DNA from: JADKCL01 sp031415375
GTDB taxonomy: Bacteria > Bacteroidota > Bacteroidia > J057 > JADKCL01
Length of the DNA stretch: 64,000 nt
Direction of reading: 5' to 3'
NCBI GenBank assembly: GCA_031415375.1
Contig: JANORP010000086.1
Span: 22,293-86,292, forward strand
Positions within the stretch are counted from its first letter, which is position 1; each line of letters starts with the position of its first letter. Shown here in pieces: positions 35,614-43,432 of the stretch. Under the pieces are notes generated by a model. That model worked only from the letters and a program-made list of their open reading frames with translations. It was not told where the DNA came from and did no database searches. The position numbers and the translations under genes were made by a program.

Positions 35614-36825
35614 TCACTCTGGCGCACGCAGCTCAAAGGTCGGCACGATGCTCTGATCCAAAGTCTTGAGTAAATGCAAGGAATTGGCTTCCAACACGGG
35701 ATTGCCGACAAGTTTCACCGCGATGCGCGAACCAACGCCGAGGCTTTGGTTGTACAATTTATCGACGATGGCGCTCACGGCCCAGTCGTAATTGATGGGC
35801 TTGCCACCCACGATTTCCAAGACATCGAGGTCGGCTGCGCGCGCTTTGCGGCTTGCATCGTCCCAGAGGTTTAAATGCAATTTGCCGTTTTGGATGTCCC
35901 AGCTGACATCGCCGCCGATCTGTCCTATGGCTTGCTGCACACCCGGCTGCAGGCCATGTACCTCCTTGCATTGGCGGCAGCTCACCCAGTCCCATTCTTC
36001 ATAATGGTGCTGCTCGGCACGGGCATAGCAGTTTTGGCAATAGACATCTGGAAATGAGCGCCGCAATGGCAATTGCGAAAAGACGATCTCGTCGATCTGC
36101 CGCGTGATTTCATGAAACTTCTCAAGGTCCAAGCTGTATTGGCGCTTCTTTCTCTTGCTGCGGAGACGCTTCACAAGGTAGGCATGCTCAGACACGTAGG
36201 TGTCCATGGTGCGCACACTCAGCCGGCCCTTGCCCTGATAGACTTGATGCAAGTCATTGTAGGCATCACGTGCCGCCGTGGCGACCGCTGTTTCCTTGTC
36301 TTCGCCGAGCAGCAGCAGGGCCTCGCCACCCTCCTTGGTCCCCAATTCGCGCAGGCCCATGGCAGCTGCGATGCGCAATGCAGGGTCTGTCGATTTGGTC
36401 AATGGCACCAAGATCGCATTGGCGGTAGCGGGTTGCACGCGGCGGGCGAGTTTTTGCGCTGCAAAAATGGCGATTTGCTTGCGGTAATTGGAGAGGGTAT
36501 TCTTGTGGTCGAGCGGATAAGCGATGGCGGCGGCACCTGCGTAGCCGATCATGCCGCCGATGACAAGCGTGGCCGGCACGCTGAGTGGCAAAAGATAGAT
36601 GGCCCCCAAAAATAGGCCCATGGCGAGCAAAGGCGAAAACAAGGGCAAGAGATACAAATGATTCCTCGATGACAGTGCCGTCTTCACGCGACGCACAAAA
36701 CCTGCTTCACCACTTGGCCGCCATGGCCTAAACCAGCGGTACAGCCACCGCGGCTCCTCGCGGCCAAGCGCCTTGATCGACCCCAATAGTGTGATCGCAC
36801 CAGCAAATATTCCCCAAGTCAGCAT
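35614..36825 (-). CDS. Paralogue array member 3: membrane, HEAT-like and zinc-ribbon protein
   Basis: 403 residues. It starts with a short helix (WGIFAGAITLLGSI), then a basic loop, two membrane helices (about 60-110), HEAT-like repeats (DPALRIAAAMGLRELG, KETAVATAARDAYNDL), a Lys/Arg-rich spacer (RLRSKRKKRQYSL), and the motif LPLRRSFPDVYCQNCYARAE with WVSCRQC. The C-terminal domain is typical (AIGQIGG, LHLNLWD, LEIVGGKPINYDWAVSAIV, VKLVGNPVLEANSLHLL). The 275-base upstream gap contains eight tandem copies of a 9-bp unit, so its expression may be affected by repeat number. Confidence 0.75.
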   Translation of the reverse strand: MLTWGIFAGAITLLGSIKALGREEPRWLYRWFRPWRPSGEAGFVRRVKTALSSRNHLYLLPLFSPLLAMGLFLGAIYLLPLSVPATLVIGGMIGYAGAAAIAYPLDHKNTLSNYRKQIAIFAAQKLARRVQPATANAILVPLTKSTDPALRIAAAMGLRELGTKEGGEALLLLGEDKETAVATAARDAYNDLHQVYQGKGRLSVRTMDTYVSEHAYLVKRLRSKRKKRQYSLDLEKFHEITRQIDEIVFSQLPLRRSFPDVYCQNCYARAEQHHYEEWDWVSCRQCKEVHGLQPGVQQAIGQIGGDVSWDIQNGKLHLNLWDDASRKARAADLDVLEIVGGKPINYDWAVSAIVDKLYNQSLGVGSRIAVKLVGNPVLEANSLHLLKTLDQSIVPTFELRAPE

Positions 36826-36926
36826 TGTTCCAAAAGGTGATGAATGAGCCTGATGTCAAAACTAAGTAAAAGATGCGACTTGGTAGAAGATCAAGCACCC
36901 CAAGACAAATCACAAATCCACCAATC

Positions 36927-36998
36927 GAAGCGGGAGAAGCGGGAGAAGCGGGAGAAGCGGGAGAAGCGGGAGAAGCGGGAGAAGCGGGAGAAGCGGGA
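36927..36998. repeat. Eight tandem copies of GAAGCGGGA
   Basis: A perfect 72-base array of the 9-mer GAAGCGGGA. Immediately after it (36999-37050) comes the same palindromic core as in the dispersed inverted-repeat elements (GCCTCCGGCTCCAACGCTGAC, then GTGAGCCTCCGGCTCAC). The elements at 23290 and 30564 have the 9-mer only once, so this copy has expanded by slippage. It lies between two members of the paralogue array, 102 bases upstream of the start of member 3. Confidence 0.8.
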
Positions 36999-37071
36999 GC
37001 CTCCGGCTCCAACGCTGACACAACCGTGAGCCTCCGGCTCACGAAAAAAACACCTATCGTCTCGCACACCC
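36999..37071. repeat. Third copy of the inverted-repeat element, left end eroded
   Basis: The core palindromes are intact (GGAGCCTCCGGCTCC and GTGAGCCTCCGGCTCAC). The right end CGTCTCGCACACCC resembles the inverse of GGGTGTACGA. A matching left terminus was not found beyond the 9-mer array, so this copy is not expected to be mobile. Confidence 0.5.
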
Positions 37072-37100
37072 ACCGACCAGCAATCATCACCTCACCACGC

Positions 37101-38288
37101 TCAACGCAAAATACCCAAATTGCCATCGAGCGCCCTAAGCAAACTCAAGCTGTTAGATTCCAAAACCGGCTCGCCGACCAGCTTTACCGGAACTTCAGGG
37201 TGCAGCTGTGAGCTGTGCTGCTGCAAGCACTCCACGACTGCGCCCACCGCCCAATCGTAATGGATGCCCTGCCCACCCATGACGTGCAATTCGTCCAGAT
37301 CAGCACCCACGCCCGTGCGTGCGTCCTCATCCCAAAGTTGCAGCGTCAATGTACCCGCATGCAATCCCCACGGTCCATTGCTACCGATATGCCCGACCAC
37401 ATCAATGATCCCCGTCTGCAAGCCGCCGACCGTCTTGCACTTGCGGCAGCGCACCCAGTCACGCCCCTCATGCACGAGACGCTGGGCACGGGCATTGCAA
37501 GCCCGGCAATAAACATGGGGAAAAGCGCGGCGCAAGGGCAATTGTGAACCAACGACCTTGTCCATGGTCCACAAGATATCCGCCATGCGCATGCGTGACG
37601 CGTAGCGCCCCGGCCATATCGAACGCCAAGGGAGCCCATTTTCCAGTTGGTGGTATTCCTCGACCAAAGTATCCATGCCTTCTACCGGTTGCGGTGCCAA
37701 CTCACCATCCCAGGATTGCTTCAACTCCAGAAAGTCCCGCCGCGCCTGTGCACCGTGACTCGACTGATCCATTGCGCCAAGACCCCTCAGTTCCTCCATG
37801 GCCTCTGCCGTGCCCAGCGCCCGCAAGGCCTGCAAGGCAGCAAACCTGAAATCCACCGTCGCAGACTTCGCAAACGATACCAAGATGTCATTGGCAATGG
37901 CTGGTGAAAGCCGATAGGCGGCTTCGCGTGCGCAATGGGTCACGATCTTGATGCGGTAAGATTTGAATAGCCCCAAGAGCAATCCCAAGAGTGCCGCAAT
38001 AGAATATGTGCCAATGAGTGCGACAACAAATGGCATTTGGGCCGCGATGCCGCCCCACAGTAGCAGGAGTATCCCGCCCACGAGAAGCAAAGGCAACGGC
38101 AAAAAGATGCGCAGTGAATACAACCAACCTTGTGAGGACAAAGCCCTTCGCACGCGTGACTCAAACTTGACAACGGTGCGCGGTGCAAATGCACTCACAT
38201 TGCGGCTGATCCAAGTCGCACTTCCACCCAGCATTCCTGCGGTGCGCAGCAAAAAACAAACAATCCCGATCACAATTCCTGTTGACAT
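37101..38288 (-). CDS. Paralogue array member 2: membrane, HEAT-like and zinc-ribbon protein
   Basis: 395 residues. The N-terminal helix is GIVIGIVCFLLRTAGML, with two strongly hydrophobic helices around residues 60-110 (LFLPLPLLLVGGILLL-type, then FVVALIGTYSIAALLGLLLG). HEAT-like repeats follow (VDFRFAALQALRALGTAEAMEEL), then LPLRRAFPHVYCRACNARAQ and WVRCRKC. The C-terminal domain has VVGHIGS in place of the usual GQIGG, then LTLQLWD, LHVMGGQGIHYDWAVGAVV and VKLVGEPVLESNSLSLL. Function unknown; about 90 bases separate it from member 1. Confidence 0.75.
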   Translation of the reverse strand: MSTGIVIGIVCFLLRTAGMLGGSATWISRNVSAFAPRTVVKFESRVRRALSSQGWLYSLRIFLPLPLLLVGGILLLLWGGIAAQMPFVVALIGTYSIAALLGLLLGLFKSYRIKIVTHCAREAAYRLSPAIANDILVSFAKSATVDFRFAALQALRALGTAEAMEELRGLGAMDQSSHGAQARRDFLELKQSWDGELAPQPVEGMDTLVEEYHQLENGLPWRSIWPGRYASRMRMADILWTMDKVVGSQLPLRRAFPHVYCRACNARAQRLVHEGRDWVRCRKCKTVGGLQTGIIDVVGHIGSNGPWGLHAGTLTLQLWDEDARTGVGADLDELHVMGGQGIHYDWAVGAVVECLQQHSSQLHPEVPVKLVGEPVLESNSLSLLRALDGNLGILR

Positions 38289-38377
38289 GGTCTATGCTAT
38301 CTGTTGATCGCGCTGCCTGCATTTGCGCGGGGCTACGCCCAAAGTTGCGTCAGCCTTCCGAAACAAGCAACAGCACC

Positions 38378-39586
38378 CTAATTGGGCCATCTGAAGTCTT
38401 GGTCTATCGTCTTGAGCAAACGCAATGTGTTGGGTTCCAACACAGGATCCCCGACGAGTTGCACAGGTATCTCAGCGCGGTCTTGGGCGTTGTGTTTGTG
38501 AAACAGCTCGACGACCGCACTTACTGCCCAGTCGTAGGTGATGGCCTGGCCAGCAGCGATTTCCAATCGGGAAATTTCCCCGAGGCGGGCGATACGCGTG
38601 GCCTCATTCCAGAGATTGACCCGCAGCGTACCCTCGTGGAGGACCCAGTCCTCGGCTGCTCCGATCTGCCCGATCACTTCGTGTACCCCTGGCACGAGGT
38701 CATCGGCTTGGTGACATTGTTTGCAACGCAACCAATCCCAGCTTTCGTAGGCGAGCAATTCGGGGCGTGCATAACAGGTCTTGCAATACACATCTGGAAA
38801 CGAACGCCGCACAGCGAGTTGCGAGAAAACCAAGTCGTCCATTTGCTGCATGACCAGATCCAGTTCTTGGGCGTGCTGGATGCGGTCGCGCTTGGATTTG
38901 CGGCGATAGATTTGCGCGATCAGTTGGCGATGTGCGATGGCTAGCGCCGGCATACTTGCGACTGGGATGGGCTTGGTCTTGCCATCGGTCAAAGCCAGGA
39001 GTTCATTGCGGGCAAGTCCGGCGGCATCGGCGACCTCGGGCGATTGATCCTGAACCAAATAATGCAGCATTTGTACAGCCGATGGCGTGCCGACTGCCCG
39101 CAACGCTTTCACTGCGGCGAGGCGGCTCTCCCACCACGACCCATTGGCCAATTGCGCCAAAAACTTGACTGCCACATCGGGATGTAGGCGGCGAGCGACT
39201 TCCAAGGCCGCATAACGCTGGGCTTCGAGGCCATAGCGGACGAGTTTGTCTGAGGCGAACGCCAAAACCCCAAGCGTGCTGCTACTGACCAAGAAACCAA
39301 TGCCAAAGATTTCAAAAGCACTCCCAGGCTCGACAAAAAACGCCATGGCAAAGGCCCAAAACCCGAGAAACGGTAGTATCGAAAAGAAAAATGGCAGTGT
39401 GAGAAGTTTGGGCGAGGCGCTCATTGCTTGCCTCAGCCGCCGAATTGTGCGGGTATCGCCATCGGTACCTCGCTGCCTAAACCAGCGAAATTTCCACACA
39501 GGACCCATCTTGAGCCGATGGCGGATGCGTGCATACATCCAAACCGCTCCCGAAACGAGGCCCAAAGTCAATCCGGCATCAGCCAT
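38378..39586 (-). CDS. Paralogue array member 1: membrane, HEAT-like and zinc-ribbon protein
   Basis: 402 residues, first gene of the array in transcription order. A hydrophobic N-terminus (LTLGLVSGAVWMYA) is followed by a basic segment, two membrane helices (FFFSILPFLGFWAFAMAFFV and a following one), and HEAT-like repeats (WESRLAAVKALRAVGTPSAV, SPEVADAAGLARNEL). The family motif is VRRSFPDVYCKTCYARPE with WLRCKQC. The C-terminal domain reads VIGQIGA, LRVNLWN, LEIAAGQAITYDWAVSAVV and VQLVGDPVLEPNTLRLL. The upstream neighbour (PhoD-like) ends only 31 bases away on the same strand, so the array might also receive read-through from it. Confidence 0.75.
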   Translation of the reverse strand: MADAGLTLGLVSGAVWMYARIRHRLKMGPVWKFRWFRQRGTDGDTRTIRRLRQAMSASPKLLTLPFFFSILPFLGFWAFAMAFFVEPGSAFEIFGIGFLVSSSTLGVLAFASDKLVRYGLEAQRYAALEVARRLHPDVAVKFLAQLANGSWWESRLAAVKALRAVGTPSAVQMLHYLVQDQSPEVADAAGLARNELLALTDGKTKPIPVASMPALAIAHRQLIAQIYRRKSKRDRIQHAQELDLVMQQMDDLVFSQLAVRRSFPDVYCKTCYARPELLAYESWDWLRCKQCHQADDLVPGVHEVIGQIGAAEDWVLHEGTLRVNLWNEATRIARLGEISRLEIAAGQAITYDWAVSAVVELFHKHNAQDRAEIPVQLVGDPVLEPNTLRLLKTIDQDFRWPN

Positions 39587-39617
39587 GCTGCATATTGATC
39601 ATCACACCAATACGGCC

Positions 39618-41426
39618 TTATTGCCCGATGTGTTGCAGGCGGATGGTTTGCTGCTGGTCTTTGGTCTGCAGGCGCAGTCCATAGTTCCCGCTAGCAAGGC
39701 CATCCAAATTCCAGATGGTAGCGGCAGGTGCAAAGGCAATGACAGGTAAGTCCCTGGTTTCCAAAACTCGTCCAGACACCACATCCAGCAATTCGATGCG
39801 GATCGTCTGTGACTGCCTAGCCGTCACGGTGAGCGTACATTCCGCGCCAGCGGGATTGGGGAATACTTGAATTGCTACCGGAAAGGTGCTCGCCGCCTCC
39901 GCAAGGCCCACGATGACCGTAGTCGGGTTGGAGATCGCGGCACGCTGCCAGTGATTTTCGCCAGCGACGCAGCGGTATCCCTTTGCAAATGTTTCGGTGG
40001 CGGCCACTTGGAGAATGGGCGAATACCAAAACTCGGCGGTGACGGTATCGGGCCTGATGTCCAAGATCCCATAACCATGACTCGTGAGCTCGGAATAGAC
40101 GTGGTGAGGATTGGCGGCCGAAATGGCTCCCGCCACCAATTGTGCTAGAAACCCTGTGATACCCGCCTCATCAAAATTGCCTCGGGTGATGCTGGTGGGC
40201 AGAAATTCGACGGCAGCCGAACCTGCGCCTGTTGTCGAATTGTAGTTGTTGTAGTCGATCGGCAGGTCGCAAGTGAACGAGGTATGGATATCCCCGCTCA
40301 AAACGACATTGTTGTCGATGCCGTTTTGATCGAGGTGGCTGAGCACGCGCACGCGTTCGCCATTGTAGCCATCCCATGCACCTGAGTCTGCAACGGGGCC
40401 GTCTCCAAAATTGATGAGTCCACCGAGGCCAGCGGTGGAAAATCGGCCCATCATGCGCTCTTGTGCGAGCACGCGCCAGCGCGCACTCGACCCATCGATT
40501 TCCTGTGCCAGCCAAGCCCATTGACTGTCACCGATCATGGAATATTCGCCATTGGGGAGCGTGTCGCGGTCTCGCAGGGTGGTGGCGTCGAGCACCAAGA
40601 GGTCAAGCAGGTCACCGTAGGCAAGGCGGCGGTAGATCAAATCTGGCCGCGCTGGGTTTTGTAACCGCATCGGTACATATTCCAGAAAGGCTTGCTTGGA
40701 TTCGGCCTCAAATTGTGGGGTATCGCCGTCGGTATCGTGGTTGTCCCAAGTGACTGTCCAAGGATGCATCTGCCGGGCGAGGCGCAAATCGGGGTCGAGC
40801 AGGTAATAGGCGTGCCGCTCGCGCCACTCGCTGAGGGTCTGGGGATCAATGGGCGCGGGCACAGGCACCCGCACTTGCTCATCTTGATCGACAAAATCAT
40901 AGATGTAGTCGCCCAGGTGCACCACCAGGTCGATGTCGTCGCGCTCACCCACGCGGCGATAGGCATTGAAATAACCCGAGAAGATGCTGCTGCAACTCAT
41001 CACGGCGAACCTCACCTGTGCCACAGCACCCGTGGGAGCCGTTTTGGTGCGGCCGACGACACTCGTTCGCCCCTGCACATCGCTCCAGCGGTACCAATAA
41101 AAGCGCCCTGGCAAGGGCAGCAATGCATCGACCTGAGCGGTCCAGTCGGCGGGTTGATCTGCGATGGCTGTGCCACTCGACACCAAGTTGCTCAGGCCAG
41201 CATCTGAAAACACTTCCCAATTGAGGGTGATCGGGGCGCTGCTCGGTCCCGGATCGACTTTGGTCCAGAGCAAAACGTGATCGACCGTGGGGTCAAACGA
41301 TGCCACGCCATGCAAAAACGGCGCATGCGCCGTGTCGGCCATCATATTGGGTGGCAAGGTCTGCGCAGGCAAATGGGCTGCAAAAACCCATGCGAGGCAT
41401 AGGAAGATCGTGGCGTGGTGTTTCAT
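39618..41426 (-). CDS. Secreted PhoD-like alkaline phosphatase with type IX sorting domain
   Basis: About 602 residues from MKHHATIFLCLAWVFAAHL, a Sec signal peptide ending at PAQ; the frame is open to 41519 but the upstream codons are unlikely. An N-terminal Fn-like PhoD domain (HGVASFDPTVDHVLLWTKV) precedes the metallophosphatase domain. Metal-binding motifs are visible: MSCSSIF, HLGDYIYD, WDNHDTDGD and the later SGDIHTSFTCD. PhoD enzymes hydrolyse phosphate mono- and diesters outside the cytoplasm. The last 80 residues are a type A sorting domain (VFPNPAGAECTLTV ... LDGLASGNYGLRL), which sends the protein through the type IX system to the cell surface. No phosphate-regulatory site was recognised. 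Confidence 0.85.
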   Translation of the reverse strand: MKHHATIFLCLAWVFAAHLPAQTLPPNMMADTAHAPFLHGVASFDPTVDHVLLWTKVDPGPSSAPITLNWEVFSDAGLSNLVSSGTAIADQPADWTAQVDALLPLPGRFYWYRWSDVQGRTSVVGRTKTAPTGAVAQVRFAVMSCSSIFSGYFNAYRRVGERDDIDLVVHLGDYIYDFVDQDEQVRVPVPAPIDPQTLSEWRERHAYYLLDPDLRLARQMHPWTVTWDNHDTDGDTPQFEAESKQAFLEYVPMRLQNPARPDLIYRRLAYGDLLDLLVLDATTLRDRDTLPNGEYSMIGDSQWAWLAQEIDGSSARWRVLAQERMMGRFSTAGLGGLINFGDGPVADSGAWDGYNGERVRVLSHLDQNGIDNNVVLSGDIHTSFTCDLPIDYNNYNSTTGAGSAAVEFLPTSITRGNFDEAGITGFLAQLVAGAISAANPHHVYSELTSHGYGILDIRPDTVTAEFWYSPILQVAATETFAKGYRCVAGENHWQRAAISNPTTVIVGLAEAASTFPVAIQVFPNPAGAECTLTVTARQSQTIRIELLDVVSGRVLETRDLPVIAFAPAATIWNLDGLASGNYGLRLQTKDQQQTIRLQHIGQ

Positions 41427-41500
41427 AGCTTTGGATCGAACAGCAATATAGCCAAGAAAACCCACAGAAGCCCAATCGTCGGCCCAACGTTGCGAAAACC

Positions 41501-41543
41501 GTTCGTCGGCCCTCTCCAAGACTTTTGGGGAAGGCCGACGAAC
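41501..41543. repeat. GTTCGTCGGCC inverted repeat, hairpin
   Basis: GTTCGTCGGCC (41501-41511) and its exact inverse GGCCGACGAAC (41533-41543) can form an 11-bp stem. Similar arms occur at 46204-46240 and 46296-46338. It lies between two minus-strand genes and could act as a terminator, though no T-run follows it, or represent an intergenic repeat family. Confidence 0.5.
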
Positions 41544-41550
41544 GAACCCT

Positions 41551-42054
41551 TTAGCCCTGCAACGGCACCATTTCCACCAACTCCCATTCCGCTCCGATTT
41601 CCTGGGAGATGAGGCTGATCTTGGAGAAAACGATTCGCATGGGTAATGGCTGCGCCTTGATCGCAGCGAATATGTCGTCGGTGCAGGTCGCGTTGCGGGG
41701 ATGCATCAGGGTGAGATGCGGCGCATGGATGCGCGGCACCTCGATGATGCCTTTGAGGATCGCTGTCCGCAATTGGTGAAAAGCGGTCTGGTCGCCGATG
41801 GCGGGCATGAGGACGCCCTTGCCTTCTGAAAACCGTACCGCCTCTCCAAAATCGATCACAATCGGGGCATGTTGGAGCCTCCGCAAATTCTCCAATACCA
41901 GCTCCAACGGGACGATTTCATCTTCGCGGCAGAGGGTGATATGTGCCTTGATGAGCGCATATTGCAGCGGATTGTAGGTCTGTCGCACCTGCTCGATCAT
42001 GGCGGAATCGGCAGGATCGACAAAGAGGGTGAGTTGTAGGCGTCGTGTGCTCAT
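41551..42054 (-). CDS. 2'-5' RNA ligase-like 2H phosphoesterase
   Basis: A 167-residue protein with both signature His motifs of the 2H superfamily: AHITLCRED in the first half and PHLTLMHPR in the second. Length and layout are standard for the bacterial 2'-5' RNA ligase/ThpR-like family, which acts on 2',3'-cyclic or 2'-5' phosphodiester bonds; the physiological substrate is unknown. No signal peptide, so cytoplasmic. It follows the alpha/beta-hydrolase gene by 12 bases on the same strand, suggesting a joint transcript. Confidence 0.8.
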   Translation of the reverse strand: MSTRRLQLTLFVDPADSAMIEQVRQTYNPLQYALIKAHITLCREDEIVPLELVLENLRRLQHAPIVIDFGEAVRFSEGKGVLMPAIGDQTAFHQLRTAILKGIIEVPRIHAPHLTLMHPRNATCTDDIFAAIKAQPLPMRIVFSKISLISQEIGAEWELVEMVPLQG

Positions 42055-42066
42055 CTTCTAGAAGTT

Positions 42067-43032
42067 CTATTTTGAAGGTTGTTCCAAAACCTGAAGCACC
42101 CAAGCCAGGCAGGCGTCTGTATCCATGATGGACCATGAATGTGGGTTGCGAGCGCCATCCAAGCGGATGCCTTTGCCTTGGCTCACAATCACTTGCGCAT
42201 TTTGATTGCCCGCGATCTTGAGCTGATTGATCATCGACACAATGTCGATGCCATTCCAGTCATACAAATCGCGGTGGCGCTGGTTCATCAACCATTCTGT
42301 GTCGAGGTCGGTAAACATGAGCAAAGGCATTTTCTGGAGGAAGCGGGCATTGCCACCCATGGGCGCTCCATAGGCATAGATCGAATTTTGAACATATTTG
42401 TCGGGGAATGCTGCGGGCGAGCCACCATAAAGGCTATCGTAGTTGGCTTTCATCCAGCGGGCCTCATTGACCGCTGGCGCGAAGAGGTTCCTTGCGATTT
42501 CCCGCTCACAATATCCATAAAATCTGGCCTCGTCGAGCGGCGCATCCAATGCGAAAATGCCTTTGGGGACCAGGAAAAATTGATCCGGATTTTGGACGGC
42601 TTTCTCTGCGTATTTCAAGGAAATGATCGCGCCATTGGAGAGTCCGCCTAGCACAAAGGCATTTTTGGATACCTGATGTTGGATGGCGATTTCTTGAAAT
42701 AGGCGGTCTAGGAACCTAAACTCTGCATTGCGATCGACTGTCCCCCAGTTGACGGACGGCACGACGACCAAGATACCGCCTTCGACAGCGCGCTCGTGCA
42801 GCTGAATCTGCCGCAACATGTTCTCAGTAGATTCGCCTCCCGATGGCAAAATCACCAAAACACCCTTGATGCTGGTCTTGGGTACATATTGATAGTAGTA
42901 AAGCTCGGTGGAATCGCCGTCGTTGATATAGAGGTTGTCTGGATCAGCGTGAGCTAGCGATATTTTCGCGGGCATCTGAGATTGGCAGGAGGCCGCAACC
43001 AAAACGAGCATCAGAAATAATAGTTGTTTCAT
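42067..43032 (-). CDS. Alpha/beta-hydrolase-fold lipoprotein
   Basis: 321 residues from the Met at 43032 (MKQLLFLMLVLVAASCQSQ), a lipoprotein-type signal with Cys after AAS. The alpha/beta-hydrolase pattern is readable: strand and oxyanion region VLVILPSGGESTEN, nucleophile elbow GGLSNGA (Ser132), an Asp in the LLMFTDLDTEW region, and a His in RNPHSW near the C-terminus. It resembles esterase or PHB-depolymerase-like lipoproteins; the substrate is unknown. The frame continues 12 codons upstream. The stop of a 60-codon frame overlaps its start as ATGA, which would couple the two if that frame is translated. Confidence 0.7.
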   Translation of the reverse strand: MKQLLFLMLVLVAASCQSQMPAKISLAHADPDNLYINDGDSTELYYYQYVPKTSIKGVLVILPSGGESTENMLRQIQLHERAVEGGILVVVPSVNWGTVDRNAEFRFLDRLFQEIAIQHQVSKNAFVLGGLSNGAIISLKYAEKAVQNPDQFFLVPKGIFALDAPLDEARFYGYCEREIARNLFAPAVNEARWMKANYDSLYGGSPAAFPDKYVQNSIYAYGAPMGGNARFLQKMPLLMFTDLDTEWLMNQRHRDLYDWNGIDIVSMINQLKIAGNQNAQVIVSQGKGIRLDGARNPHSWSIMDTDACLAWVLQVLEQPSK

Positions 43033-43211
43033 TTTCCTTGCCAACAATTCGTTTCCTTTTTGATGCACAGCTGTGGGTCTGCATGATCAATTCCCTTTTT
43101 CAGCAGCGCTAAATTAGGAAAAGAAGCTTCCTTTTTGTCGGTGGACGGCGCTTGCGTGGGAGCTTCTGCTTTTTTAACGTTTGCGGAGCCATGCTGGAAT
43201 CCATCATCCAT
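43029..43211 (-). CDS. Possible small protein overlapping the hydrolase start (ATGA)
   Basis: A 60-codon frame (MDDGFQHGSANVKKAEAPTQ at its start) ends in TGA overlapping the ATG of the lipoprotein gene, a common coupling arrangement. The composition is plausible but no family was recognised. The frame is open a few codons upstream (HVRERLFI) to a stop, and a different frame before that also reads fairly well. It may be the end of a decayed gene. The rest of the gap (43212-43432) shows no convincing gene. Confidence 0.25.
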   Translation of the reverse strand: MDDGFQHGSANVKKAEAPTQAPSTDKKEASFPNLALLKKGIDHADPQLCIKKETNCWQGK

Positions 43212-43432
43212 GATGAAAAGCCGTTCGCGAACATGGGTAGCCGATCAAACCACAGACATCGGAAAGGTTTGCAAGGGGCCATTGCGGATCGACCTTGATC
43301 CCGACGCGGTTTCTTGCCCGCGCAACGCTTATAACTTTTATGCAAGGCTATTTCAGGACGATGCGCTATTCGTCGCTGATAGTTTCAGGTCACTTTTAGA
43401 AGGCGACCAAAATCCGCTATCTTCGAAACGAA

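Noticed and set aside
36927..36998. CRISPR array
   Set aside because: The 9-base units are contiguous with no spacers, and no cas genes are in the window.
36844..37211. Plus-strand frames through the 9-mer array (EAGEAGEAG-like)
   Set aside because: The translation is only the repeat and element palindromes; the region is intergenic between two array genes.
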